Source: Thalassobacillus devorans (GTDB taxonomy: Bacteria; Bacillota; Bacilli; Bacillales; Halobacillaceae). Taken from it: 64,000 nt of DNA. This document shows, in pieces, positions 7,069-15,390 of this stretch (position 1 is the first letter of the stretch; each line of letters opens with the position of its first letter). The notes below the pieces were generated by a model. That model was given only the letters and a program-made list of their open reading frames with translations, was not told the DNA's origin and searched no databases. Where the stretch lies: contig NZ_FXEH01000004.1 of NCBI RefSeq assembly GCF_900176565.1, forward strand, positions 310,001-374,000, in the 5' to 3' direction. Made by a program: the position numbers and the translations under genes.

Positions 7069-7983
7069 ATGCTGAATGTGATAGTAACCGTTTTATTTTT
7101 TATACAACCAATGACTTATGATGAAGATTTAACCATCACCCACGATGATGAAGTGATTCAGCACATCAACCGTCATCAATTTATTGAAAACGAACTGCTT
7201 GATCCTTTTTTTAACATGGAAAAAATTCACCAACTGGTCGTCCAGGTAGAAAGAGAAGTACATGAACAGGCTAAAAATGCCAAGATCGAGAAGAACGGGA
7301 ACATAAACCAGGAGAAAGTCGGACGCCAGTTGCACCGGGAAAGATTCATCGAAGGGTTGTTCAGCTATTTGTACGGGAGTGGAGGCTCGAAAATCGAGGT
7401 ACCAGAACTGACTGTTCATCCTAAAGTGGACAGTGAATTGCTGGCAAACATCCGAACACAGGAAATTGGAAGTTATGTCACTTATTTCAACCCTAAAAAC
7501 AAAGAACGGTCCCACAATATCCGGCTTGCTGCTGAAGCAATTGACAGCCATGTGGTTTTTCCGGGAGAAACATTTTCTTTCAATGAGGTAGTTGGCAAAC
7601 GAACAAAAGAAAAAGGGTATAAGCCTGCCCCTGTTATCGTCAAAGGAGAAGTGACAGAAGGGATAGGCGGAGGGATCTGTCAAATTTCGTCCACGATGTA
7701 TAATGCAGTGGATAACGCCGGAGTGAAGATTCTTGAGCGCTATTCCCACAGCAAGCGAGTCCCCTATGTTCCTGAAGGAAGAGATGCTACCGTCAACTGG
7801 TACGGTCCCGATTTCACCTTTAAAAATGTGTACAATCAACCATTGCTGATCCGGACAAACGTAATAAATGGACAAGTGAGTATCAAAATTTACTCCTCTG
7901 ATGTAGTGGATTTTGAATCGCGTAAAATTCCCGGAGCAACAAAAAAACTGCCGGAAGAAATTGAGCTGGATTCTTTAGATTAA
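7069..7983 (+). CDS. VanW-domain protein, 304 aa
   Basis: The N-terminus is a short hydrophobic stretch (likely signal or anchor). The middle is a charged helical region, and residues about 148-260 form a VanW domain with SHNIRLAAEAIDSHVVFPGETFSFNEVVG, GGGICQISST (Cys204) and DATVNWYGPDFTFKN. VanW proteins are extracytoplasmic and of unknown biochemical role, first noted in vancomycin-resistance clusters, but common in Firmicutes without resistance genes; none are seen here. I chose the ATG six bases after GGGAGG. A small gene follows 18 nt later. Confidence 0.8.
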   Translation: MLNVIVTVLFFIQPMTYDEDLTITHDDEVIQHINRHQFIENELLDPFFNMEKIHQLVVQVEREVHEQAKNAKIEKNGNINQEKVGRQLHRERFIEGLFSYLYGSGGSKIEVPELTVHPKVDSELLANIRTQEIGSYVTYFNPKNKERSHNIRLAAEAIDSHVVFPGETFSFNEVVGKRTKEKGYKPAPVIVKGEVTEGIGGGICQISSTMYNAVDNAGVKILERYSHSKRVPYVPEGRDATVNWYGPDFTFKNVYNQPLLIRTNVINGQVSIKIYSSDVVDFESRKIPGATKKLPEEIELDSLD

Positions 7984-8001
7984 AAAAGGAAGGGTGAGAC
8001 T

Positions 8002-8172
8002 ATGGAGTGGGATATAGCATCATTGACGGAAGAGCAGACAAGAAAGATTATGGAGCTGGAAAGTGAATTAGGTTATATTTTAATAGCCTACGATGATGGG
8101 AAACACGGATTTACGACTTCTGACGAAAAAGTTGATTATTATGCGATGCTGCATGGAAGTGTGGAAGAATAA
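8002..8172 (+). CDS. Small acidic protein, 56 aa, unknown
   Basis: MEWDIASLTEEQTRKIMELESELGY..., an acidic soluble protein with a helical first half and a beta-like GYILIAYDDGK segment. AAGGGTGAG precedes the ATG, and a strong terminator follows the stop at once. It is downstream of the VanW-domain gene with an 18-nt gap, so the two probably share an mRNA. I do not recognise a named family. Confidence 0.75.
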   Translation: MEWDIASLTEEQTRKIMELESELGYILIAYDDGKHGFTTSDEKVDYYAMLHGSVEE

Positions 8173-8174
8173 GG

Positions 8175-8208
8175 AAAGCTGACAGGAAGCCAACTGTCAG
8201 CTTTTTTC
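8175..8208 (+). terminator. Intrinsic terminator
   Basis: 11-bp perfect stem AAAGCTGACAG / CTGTCAGCTTT followed by T-run. Confidence 0.9.
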
Positions 8209-8310
8209 TTTTCAGAGAGGGGAAATGTGATCCATGTCGAATAAATAATGTAAGCGTGTCTCGTGATCACAGAAGGGATACTATTTAATCTTAAAAAGTG
8301 GAGGATTTTC

Positions 8311-9087
8311 ATGAGCAAAGTTTTGTTTGAGAAAGATGGACATCTCGGCAGAATTACGATCAATCGGCCGGATCAATTGAACTGTTTTGATTATGAAACG
8401 CTTGTATTGCTAGGAGAAATTGTCGAAAGCCTTCAAGCGGATAAAGAAGTTCGCGCGGTTATCATCACAGGAGCAGGAGAGAAAGCCTTTAGTGCCGGAG
8501 CTGATTTGAAAGAGCGCCGCACACTCTCCGAAAAGGAGGTGCGCCGTAATGTCCGGGCAATACGAGAAGTTTTTACAGCGATTGAGGAGCTTCCACAACC
8601 AACAATCGCAGCCATTAATGGTTATGCCCTGGGAGGCGGTCTGGAACTCGCGCTCGCTTGTGACTTCCGGTATGCCGTTTCAAATGCTGTCATGGGTCTA
8701 ACCGAGGTAAGCTGGGCGATTATACCTGGAGCTGGGGGAACACAGCGATTATCAAGGCTTGTTGGGACGTCACGGGCTAAAGAACTGATTTTGACCGCTC
8801 GCAAGGTCGATGCAGAGAAAGCGTTGGATATCGGGCTGGTCAACGAGGTGTATGGTCAGAAGGACTTAATGGAGGGGGCGGCTTCTCTCGCTCAGGAAAT
8901 TATGGGCAATGGGCCATTGGCTGTCACCCAGGCTAAGTACGCGATTAATCATGGGAGCAATGTAGATATACATACAGGCTTGGCAATCGAGGCAAAGGCT
9001 TATGAAGTAATTATTCCGACAGAAGATCGTGTCGAGGCCCTGGAAGCATTCAAGGAAAAGCGGCCTGCCAATTTTAAAGGGAAATAG
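8311..9087 (+). CDS. Enoyl-CoA hydratase/isomerase family protein, 258 aa
   Basis: Crotonase-fold enzyme adding water to 2-enoyl-CoA thioesters. The oxyanion-hole segments AFSAGADLKE (about 59-68) and NGYALGGGLELALACD (103-118) are present. Both catalytic glutamates of true hydratases can be placed: Glu112 in GGGLELA and Glu132, twenty residues on, followed by IIPGAGGTQRL. The short-chain or methylglutaconyl type (YngF-like) is plausible. Start chosen at the ATG after GTGGAGG. It stands alone and converges with an SDR gene, but the beta-oxidation genes nearby (17.2-23 kb) include no hydratase, so it may serve them. Confidence 0.88.
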   Translation: MSKVLFEKDGHLGRITINRPDQLNCFDYETLVLLGEIVESLQADKEVRAVIITGAGEKAFSAGADLKERRTLSEKEVRRNVRAIREVFTAIEELPQPTIAAINGYALGGGLELALACDFRYAVSNAVMGLTEVSWAIIPGAGGTQRLSRLVGTSRAKELILTARKVDAEKALDIGLVNEVYGQKDLMEGAASLAQEIMGNGPLAVTQAKYAINHGSNVDIHTGLAIEAKAYEVIIPTEDRVEALEAFKEKRPANFKGK

Positions 9088-9127
9088 CACAAAAGGGTTG
9101 TCCTCTCTGGGACAACCCTTTTGTGCT
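9086..9127. terminator. Bidirectional terminator
   Basis: An 18-bp perfect stem (AGCACAAAAGGGTTGTCC and complement) with a 6-nt loop that touches the stop codons of both converging genes. Confidence 0.92.
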
Positions 9128-10188
9128 TATCCATCGAATGAAAAATAGGCGTGAATAATCATCTCAAGCATCTCTCGAGACATGTGAAGGTGTCTCGTGT
9201 CAGTACCGCTAATCAACTGTTGGGTATTATCATCTTCAAATGTGATATCACTGGCCAGATAAACTTTGAAGGTATCAATCATATCATTCAATTTTTCTTC
9301 TTCTTGACTAAGTTCATAATGCTGATGATCATCTACTGTAGTTAATCGGTGGAAACCCAACGAATCCTGGAACAGATCGAGCACTTCGGCGTTGGTGGGA
9401 GGATTTGGATTGGTAATATTATAAATTCCGTAAGGTTCTGCTCTCGTCAAGCCAAGCGCTAATATCTCTGCTACATAATCGACTGGGACAAAATTCGAGG
9501 TGCCGGCTGGATTAGCGACAACCCGATAGGTCGTTTGGCGATCATTCTCTTTTTTCCTTTCCATACGACGCTTGAAAATTTCCAACGCCCGCATGAATCC
9601 GTAGAGGGTGAACTCCGAATCCGCTTCCCCTGTTTTTGAATCTCCCACAATGATAGAAGGTCGGAAAATCGCAACCTCCATATCGTTGCCATAGCTGAAA
9701 ACCAGATGCTCCGCCTTTACTTTGCTCTCTTCATAAGGGTTATGATAACTGTCATTTTCTGGATAAAGATCCTCAACCCCTGTATGTCTTTTTCCAACCG
9801 TGTAAGCGGTGCTCACATAGAAAAACTTGCGTACAGAAAGTTGGTTAGCGAGCTCCAATGCATGCTTGGTACCCTCATAATTGATGGCAAATAATTCATC
9901 ACGCAGTTCTTCATCGAATTTCACCAAAGCTGCAGAATGGTAAATACAGTCTATTTTTCCTGTCAGAGAGGTTACCATATCAGGTTGTAAGCCAAAGTAA
10001 GGCAATGTGATGTCCCCGGTGATCAGATGAAGGCGATGCTGGTCTTCCGCCTGGAAGCCGGCTTTCATTCGTTCTGCTTTTTCAAGGTTTCTTGCGAGGA
10101 TATATAGATGATGGTCTGTCCCGTGGATCAATTCTTTCATAAGTTTGCCGCCGAGAAAACCGGTGGAGCCAGTCAATAGAATGTTCAA
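9127..10188 (-). CDS. Extended SDR / thioester-reductase-like NAD(P)-dependent oxidoreductase, 353 aa
   Basis: An N-terminal Rossmann fold with TGSTGFLG (6-13), then GDIT (58-61), the STAY segment (126-129) and the catalytic YEESK (Tyr152, Lys156), followed by IFRPSIIVGDS. The sequence is nearest to the NAD_binding_4 / male-sterility subgroup, which reduces fatty acyl thioesters or acts as sugar epimerase-like enzymes; the C-terminal part has no acyl-carrier domain. TTG start with GGGAG 9 nt upstream. Divergently placed from the PaaK-type ligase across a long AT-rich region. The substrate is unknown. Confidence 0.75.
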   Translation of the reverse strand: MNILLTGSTGFLGGKLMKELIHGTDHHLYILARNLEKAERMKAGFQAEDQHRLHLITGDITLPYFGLQPDMVTSLTGKIDCIYHSAALVKFDEELRDELFAINYEGTKHALELANQLSVRKFFYVSTAYTVGKRHTGVEDLYPENDSYHNPYEESKVKAEHLVFSYGNDMEVAIFRPSIIVGDSKTGEADSEFTLYGFMRALEIFKRRMERKKENDRQTTYRVVANPAGTSNFVPVDYVAEILALGLTRAEPYGIYNITNPNPPTNAEVLDLFQDSLGFHRLTTVDDHQHYELSQEEEKLNDMIDTFKVYLASDITFEDDNTQQLISGTDTRHLHMSREMLEMIIHAYFSFDG

Positions 10189-10536
10189 ACTTGTTCACTC
10201 CCGAAATTCAATTCCCTTAATCATTCCCTGTAAAAGGTACCGGTGAAACTTTTGTGTACCTGCTCCGCTTAAAATACTTTATTTTTACGGCAATGTCAAA
10301 AGCTATTGCGTACAAGTTATATCTACCCAACAACGTAAGTTTGATCAGGAATAATACAATAAATAATCGGCGTTAATTTCAGAAAATTCCAAAATAAAGT
10401 TGACTTTCCATTATTTTAACGGTAGATTTATTGTTAAATAACATTATATTTATATGTCGTGTTTTTTACGTTATATCTTTGAGTCATTTATTGGAGGGGA
10501 GTCTTGTTTCTATTTTTTAAAAAGGAGAGATGGGAA
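10189..10536. promoter_or_regulatory. AT-rich divergent promoter region
   Basis: About 350 bases between the divergent SDR and CoA-ligase genes. It contains one good rightward promoter (separate entry) and, just downstream of it, the short inverted repeat GTTAAATAAC, which might be an operator. An additional ribosome binding site (GGAGGGGAG) with an in-frame TTG start lies 33 bases before the chosen ATG of the ligase. Confidence 0.45.
10400..10428 (+). promoter_or_regulatory. Sigma-A type promoter for the CoA-ligase/ABC operon
   Basis: TTGACT, 17-bp spacer, TAGATT, about 110 bases before the CoA-ligase start. Confidence 0.6.
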
Positions 10537-11862
10537 ATGATTTTGCACGAAATTGAAAGCGCTTCACAAAGTGAAATGAAGGAACTGCAATTAAAAAGGC
10601 TGCGGGAAACCGTTACTCGTGTTTATGAAAAGGTGCCGTTTTTCAAAAAGAAGTTTGATGAAGCTGGTTTAGTGCCGGAAGACATCCAATCACTCGACGA
10701 TGTGGCCAAAATGCCATTTCTTGAAAAAAAAGAATTGAGAGATAATTATCCGTTTGGGTTATTCGCGGTAGACCGAAGTGAGCTGGTCAGATTACATGCT
10801 TCTTCAGGAACAAGCGGAAAACCTACGGTCGTCGGCTATACCAAAAATGATATTTGTATGTGGTCCGAATTAGTGGCACGTGCCATCACAATCGGCGGCG
10901 GCATGCCGGGGGAAGTGCTTCATAACGCCTATGGCTATGGGTTGTTTACTGGTGGCTTAGGTCTGCATTGTGGCAGTGAAGAATTGGGAATGGCAACTGT
11001 GCCGATTTCAGGAGGAAATACCGAGCGGCAGATCACTTTGATTGAAGATTTCAAACCGACAGTTATATGCGGCACTCCTTCATACTTGTTGAATATAGCG
11101 GAGCATATGGAGCAGGCAGGGAAAGACCCTCGTTCCACATCATTAAAATATGGGATATTCGGGGCGGAACCATGGTCGGAAGAAATGAGGAAGACGTTAG
11201 AGGATAAATTCAACATCAAGGCTTGCGACATTTATGGATTAAGCGAAGTGTTAGGACCAGGGGTAGCAATGGAATGTCATGAAGTGCAGGACGGGTTACA
11301 TATTGCCGAGGATCATTTTTTAGCTGAAGTCATTGATCCAGACACCCTGGAACCAGTACCCGATGGGGAGGATGGTGAACTGGTTTTTACCAGCTTGACC
11401 AAGGAAGCATTCCCTGTCATTCGCTACCGTACTGGGGACATCGCCTCCTTAGAGCGTGGAAAGTGTGCATGTGGACGAACTACCGTGAAAATGTCGCGAG
11501 TAAAAGGCCGCATTGATGACATGCTGATTATCCGCGGCGTTAACGTGTTTCCATCTGAGATAGAGCATTATCTCCTGACAGTGGAAGGAATCGTCCCGCA
11601 TTATCAGCTCCATGTCTTCAAAAAAGGAAGCATGCAGCATGTAGAGCTCCAAGTGGAAGTGGAAGAAGCATTTTATGCACGTATCCAGGAGGATTTGACT
11701 CATCCGGATGTGCTGAAACTGGGCAAGTATATTCAAAAAGTCATGAAAAATAATTGCCTGATTTCCGTAGATGTAAAAGTCCTTGGTCCTAAATCAGTTC
11801 CCCGGTCAGAAGGTAAAGCGGTGCGGATTGTGGATCGGACAACGGATGCAATCGAAGTTTAA
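10537..11862 (+). CDS. PaaK-type phenylacetate/aryl-acid CoA ligase, 441 aa
   Basis: AMP-forming ligase that activates a carboxylic acid to its CoA thioester. The PaaK layout is clear: starts with HEIE...LQLKRLRETVTRVYEKVPFFKKKF, then the phosphate loop SSGTSGKPTVVGYT (about 89-102), YGLSE, RYRTGD, CACGRTT and the hinge VKGRIDDMLIIRGVNVFPSEIE. The ATG start is supported by AAGGAG. It heads an operon with a complete LIV-type ABC transporter, so it probably activates whatever that transporter brings in. No ring-epoxidase (paaABCDE) genes are nearby, so phenylacetate itself is unproven. Confidence 0.85.
   Translation: MILHEIESASQSEMKELQLKRLRETVTRVYEKVPFFKKKFDEAGLVPEDIQSLDDVAKMPFLEKKELRDNYPFGLFAVDRSELVRLHASSGTSGKPTVVGYTKNDICMWSELVARAITIGGGMPGEVLHNAYGYGLFTGGLGLHCGSEELGMATVPISGGNTERQITLIEDFKPTVICGTPSYLLNIAEHMEQAGKDPRSTSLKYGIFGAEPWSEEMRKTLEDKFNIKACDIYGLSEVLGPGVAMECHEVQDGLHIAEDHFLAEVIDPDTLEPVPDGEDGELVFTSLTKEAFPVIRYRTGDIASLERGKCACGRTTVKMSRVKGRIDDMLIIRGVNVFPSEIEHYLLTVEGIVPHYQLHVFKKGSMQHVELQVEVEEAFYARIQEDLTHPDVLKLGKYIQKVMKNNCLISVDVKVLGPKSVPRSEGKAVRIVDRTTDAIEV
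10553..10567 (+). promoter_or_regulatory. Possible cre (CcpA) site inside the start of the CoA-ligase gene
   Basis: TTGAAAGCGCTTCAC lies in codons 6-10 and agrees with most positions of the catabolite-responsive element consensus, including the central AAGCGCTT. A cre here could act as a transcription roadblock. It could also be a chance result of codon use. Confidence 0.4.
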
Positions 11863-11871
11863 AGGAAACAC

Positions 11872-11910
11872 ATGATGAAAATATACGATTGGTTAGAAAA
11901 TGTTATATAA
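11872..11910 (+). CDS. Possible 12-aa peptide ORF between ligase and ABC genes
   Basis: MMKIYDWLENVI, with AGGAAA a few bases before the ATG. Too small to assign; it may be a translated spacer or simply chance. Confidence 0.2.
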   Translation: MMKIYDWLENVI

Positions 11911-11932
11911 AAACGGGTGAGGAGAGAGTTCA

Positions 11933-12811
11933 ATGGCAGATTCGGTGCAGTTTTTAATTTCAGGATTAACGATAGGGAGCATTTATGCCATTGTCGCACT
12001 TGGGTTTGTTACGATTTACAGCGTGACTAAAGTGATCAACTTGGCCCAGGGTGAGTTTGTCATGCTTGGCGGGATGATCATGTTTTCTTTATTGAAACTT
12101 GGAATCCCATATTTGATCGCCTTTTTAACGACGATTGCGATGGTAATCATGATCGGATGGTTGTTAGAACGGACAATTGTGAGAAAAGCGAAGGGGGCAG
12201 ATGCTTTAAGTCTTATTATCCTTACTATCGGAGCAGCTATATTCATACGTGGAATTGCCAGTATGATTTGGGGCAAAGATTCTGTAAAAGTCGCTTCGTT
12301 TGCAAGCAATGAGCCCGTATCCGTAATGGGCGCGACAATTACCCCTCAAAGTATCTGGGTGATGGTGTTTATGCTTGTCATAGTTGCTGGTTTGTTCCTG
12401 CTGATTGAGAAAACAATGTTAGGGAAAGCATTCCGGGCCTGTTCGGTAAATCCGCTCGCTGCCAGACTGATGGCTGTGAGTCCAAAGAAAATGTCTTCCT
12501 TTTCATTCGCGCTCAGTGCAGGATTAGGGGCTTTAGCAGGACTTGTGATAGCTCCTATTATTTTTCCTGCTTATGACATGGGAGTCATGCTGGGGATCAA
12601 AGGTTTCTCAGCTACAATCCTAGGCGGGCTGGGGAGTGCGCCAGGGGCTGTACTCGGTGGGTTGCTGCTGGGTGTGATTGAATCGCTTGGGGCTGGTTTC
12701 ATCAGTTCCGGTATGAAAGATGCGATCGCATTCGGTTTCGTGTTGATGCTTTTATTAATTCGCCCTTATGGATTGCTTGGTGAAAAGAATGTTGGAAAAG
12801 GAGGTCTGTAA
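11933..12811 (+). CDS. livH: LIV-type ABC transporter permease (LivH family)
   Basis: First membrane subunit of a hydrophobic amino acid/carboxylate (HAAT family) ABC importer. It has about eight membrane spans, the N-terminal GLTIGSIYAIVALGFVTIYSVTKVINLAQGEF signature, and the conserved RACSVNPLAARLMAVSPKKMSSFSFALSAGLGALAG and GLGSAPGAVLGGLLLG motifs of LivH. It is followed without a gap by livM. Although named for branched-chain amino acids, such transporters next to PaaK-type ligases often carry aromatic or short organic acids (inference). Confidence 0.92.
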   Translation: MADSVQFLISGLTIGSIYAIVALGFVTIYSVTKVINLAQGEFVMLGGMIMFSLLKLGIPYLIAFLTTIAMVIMIGWLLERTIVRKAKGADALSLIILTIGAAIFIRGIASMIWGKDSVKVASFASNEPVSVMGATITPQSIWVMVFMLVIVAGLFLLIEKTMLGKAFRACSVNPLAARLMAVSPKKMSSFSFALSAGLGALAGLVIAPIIFPAYDMGVMLGIKGFSATILGGLGSAPGAVLGGLLLGVIESLGAGFISSGMKDAIAFGFVLMLLLIRPYGLLGEKNVGKGGL

Positions 12812-13849
12812 GTGAAACGTAAAGGAATACAACAAATGAGCTGGAAGGGGCTGGCTGCCTTTACAGTGCTGATACTTATTCTGCCGTTCCTGCTTTCCAC
12901 CTCCTTGATGATTACCAAAGCAACTTTTGCGGGCATCTATACGATTGTTGCAGTCGGGCTTGGTCTTTTGATGGGATTTGCCGGACAAATTTCGTTAGGA
13001 CAAGCAGCTTTTTATGGAGTTGGTGCTTATTCGACAGCAATATTGACAGCTACTTTTGGAATTAGTCCATGGCTGTCGCTCCTGATAGCGATAACAGCTC
13101 CGGCATTGATCGCCTATATATTAGGACATACGATGGCCAGACTTCATGGATATTATTTAGCGATGGCTACATTAGCATTTGGAATAGTCATCCATGTACT
13201 GCTTGTTGAGTGGAAAGGGTTCACCAAAGGCGCTTCAGGTTTTTATGGCATTCCTAAGCTTGAGCTTTTTGGTTTCACTTTTACTCAGGGGATAAGCTAT
13301 TACTACCTGGTGTGGGCTTTTGCGTTACTTGTCATCATATTATCCCTTAACATCATTCATTCCAGGATAGGAAGAGCATTACGATCGATTCATGATAGTG
13401 AAGTCGCTTCCAGTTCAATGGGGGTAGATACGGGGCGTTATAAGATGCAAGTGTTTATTATCAGTGCCATGTTTGCAGGGATTGCAGGGTGGCTGTTCGC
13501 TCATATGTCCTATAGTATTTCACCTGGATCATTCGGTCTTGATGGGTCGATTTTATTTTTGACGATGGTTGTACTTGGAGGTTCGACTAGTGTATGGGGA
13601 GCGGTTTTTGGTGCTTTATTAATTACCGCTATCAGCTCTTTTGTACAGGCTTTAGGTTCTAAGATATCGTTTATAACCAGCGATTTTGAACATGTGCTTT
13701 ATGGACTGATATTAATGCTTGTCGTCATATTCCTCCCTCAAGGATTGTTTCCTGCGATTGCCGCGAAATTGAAGCCGTTCCTGGAGTTTACTGGCAGAAA
13801 AAAGAAGTCAGGCAGTATTACTGCCGTAAAGGGGGATCAACGTGCCTGA
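12812..13849 (+). CDS. livM: LIV-type ABC transporter permease (LivM family)
   Basis: Second membrane subunit, 345 aa. It shows GLLMGFAGQISLGQAAFYGVGAYSTA, the central ATLAFGIVIHVLLVEWKGFTKGASGFYGIP segment and RSIHDSEVASSSMGVDTGRYK, all typical of LivM. GTG start immediately after the livH stop, with AAAGGAGG inside the livH end, so the two are translationally coupled. The C-terminus is basic and overlaps livG by 8 bp. Confidence 0.92.
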   Translation: MKRKGIQQMSWKGLAAFTVLILILPFLLSTSLMITKATFAGIYTIVAVGLGLLMGFAGQISLGQAAFYGVGAYSTAILTATFGISPWLSLLIAITAPALIAYILGHTMARLHGYYLAMATLAFGIVIHVLLVEWKGFTKGASGFYGIPKLELFGFTFTQGISYYYLVWAFALLVIILSLNIIHSRIGRALRSIHDSEVASSSMGVDTGRYKMQVFIISAMFAGIAGWLFAHMSYSISPGSFGLDGSILFLTMVVLGGSTSVWGAVFGALLITAISSFVQALGSKISFITSDFEHVLYGLILMLVVIFLPQGLFPAIAAKLKPFLEFTGRKKKSGSITAVKGDQRA

Positions 13850-14627
13850 TTTATTAGAAGTGAAGAATGTGACCAAAAAGTTTGGGGGAGTAGTGGCCAA
13901 CCAGGGAGTGTCCTTTTCTTTTGAATCTGAAAAGGTTATTGGATTGATTGGCCCTAATGGTGCAGGGAAAAGTACGTTATTCAACATGGTCTCCGCTATT
14001 TTTCCGCCGACAGAAGGAGAGATTTGGTTTGCAGGAAAAAGGATAGATCGTCTGCCTGCCTTCAAAGTTTCGCCGCTTGGTATCGCCCGGACGTTTCAAA
14101 ACCTGCAGGTATTCAAACGAATGACAGTATTGGAAAACGTCATGGTCGGATTACATACCAGTACATCATCCGGGATCTTATCCGCCGCGTTTAAACTGCC
14201 CAAAGCTAAGAAAGAAGAAGAGACAATCTATCAGCAGGCATGGGAAGAGATAGAATTTGTCGGGTTAGAAGATGTAGCAGCGGTGGAGGCTGGCAACCTT
14301 CCATTAGGTAAACTGCGTTTGCTGGAACTTGCGAGGGCACTTGCCACCAGACCGAAATTGCTCCTGCTGGATGAAATTGCTGCTGGGTTAAATCATCAGG
14401 AAACGGCCGGGATGAGTGATTTGATTTTTAAAGTCAGGGATCGGGGAGTTTCAATATTCGTTGTCGAGCATGATATGGACCTGGTGATGCGGGTCAGCGA
14501 CAGGATCATCGTCTTAGATCAAGGTGAGAAAATTGCGGAAGGAACCTCAAAGGAAGTGCAAAATGACCCTCGAGTCATTGAAGCCTACCTCGGTAACGAT
14601 GAAGAAAAGGAGGAGGGAACGGTATGA
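13842..14627 (+). CDS. livG: LIV-type ABC transporter ATP-binding protein (LivG family)
   Basis: ATPase, 261 aa. Walker A GPNGAGKST (37-45), a LivG-type signature region (LPLGKLRLLELARAL) and Walker B LLLLDEIAAGLN are visible, plus VVEHDMDLVM around the switch His. The signature has LPLGKLR in place of the usual LSGGQ, common in LivG proteins. GTG start after GGGGG. Pairs with LivF to drive LivHM; overlaps the next gene by 4 bp (ATGA). Confidence 0.92.
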   Translation: MPDLLEVKNVTKKFGGVVANQGVSFSFESEKVIGLIGPNGAGKSTLFNMVSAIFPPTEGEIWFAGKRIDRLPAFKVSPLGIARTFQNLQVFKRMTVLENVMVGLHTSTSSGILSAAFKLPKAKKEEETIYQQAWEEIEFVGLEDVAAVEAGNLPLGKLRLLELARALATRPKLLLLDEIAAGLNHQETAGMSDLIFKVRDRGVSIFVVEHDMDLVMRVSDRIIVLDQGEKIAEGTSKEVQNDPRVIEAYLGNDEEKEEGTV

Positions 14628-15358
14628 ATCTGCCGATCTTAGAAATTAAAGGGGTCTCATTCAGCTACGGTCCGATTCAAGCCTTGGATGATCTCCACCT
14701 TCATGTCGACCATGGCGAAATTGTCGCGTTGCTTGGTGCCAATGGCGCAGGGAAGACAACCTTGCTGAAAAATATAGCAGGTCTTCTACAGTCTGACAGC
14801 GGAGAAATTTTATATAGAAATAGAAATATTGAACGGATGGAAGCAGAAAAAATTGTCCAAGATAAATTGATTTTGGTACCGGAACACCGGCAAGTATTCG
14901 GGACGATGTCCGTGTTGGATAATCTTTCTCTGGGAGCTTATCATCACTATAAAAAAACCGGAAAAAAAGAGGTTGCCAGAGAGATAGATAAAGTGTTTAC
15001 ATTATTTCCAATCTTAGAAGAACGCAAAGAACAGCTGGCAGGGACACTTTCTGGCGGGCAGCAGCAGATGCTTGCAATTGCGAGGGCAATCATGGCTAAA
15101 CCTGATTTACTGCTATTAGATGAACCATCACTTGGGCTTGCCCCCTTGATTGTCAAAGAAGTGTTGAACTACGTCAAGCAGTTGCGGGATGAGCTAGGTG
15201 TCACTATCTTGCTCATCGAACAGAATGTAAGTGCGTCTTTGAAAATTGCTGACCGGGGTTATGTCATGTCTCACGGCAGTATTGTCAAAGAAGGAAGAGC
15301 AGAGGATCTGCTTCATAACCCAGAAGTGAAAGAAGTTTTCTTAGGTCACACGGTTTGA
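14624..15358 (+). CDS. livF: LIV-type ABC transporter ATP-binding protein (LivF family)
   Basis: Second ATPase, 244 aa. Walker A GANGAGKTT (38-46), the Q-loop region VPEHRQVFGTMSVLDNL, signature LSGGQQQMLAIARA and Walker B LLLLDEPSLGLAP are intact. Its ATG overlaps the livG stop. The substrate-binding protein gene follows after 32 nt, completing the transporter. Confidence 0.92.
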   Translation: MNLPILEIKGVSFSYGPIQALDDLHLHVDHGEIVALLGANGAGKTTLLKNIAGLLQSDSGEILYRNRNIERMEAEKIVQDKLILVPEHRQVFGTMSVLDNLSLGAYHHYKKTGKKEVAREIDKVFTLFPILEERKEQLAGTLSGGQQQMLAIARAIMAKPDLLLLDEPSLGLAPLIVKEVLNYVKQLRDELGVTILLIEQNVSASLKIADRGYVMSHGSIVKEGRAEDLLHNPEVKEVFLGHTV

Positions 15359-15390
15359 GGCATGGGACACTAAAAAAAGTGGGGGATTTT

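Noticed and set aside
7069-7983. Vancomycin resistance from the VanW domain
   Set aside because: No vanA/B-type ligase, vanH or vanX genes; VanW domains are widespread without resistance.
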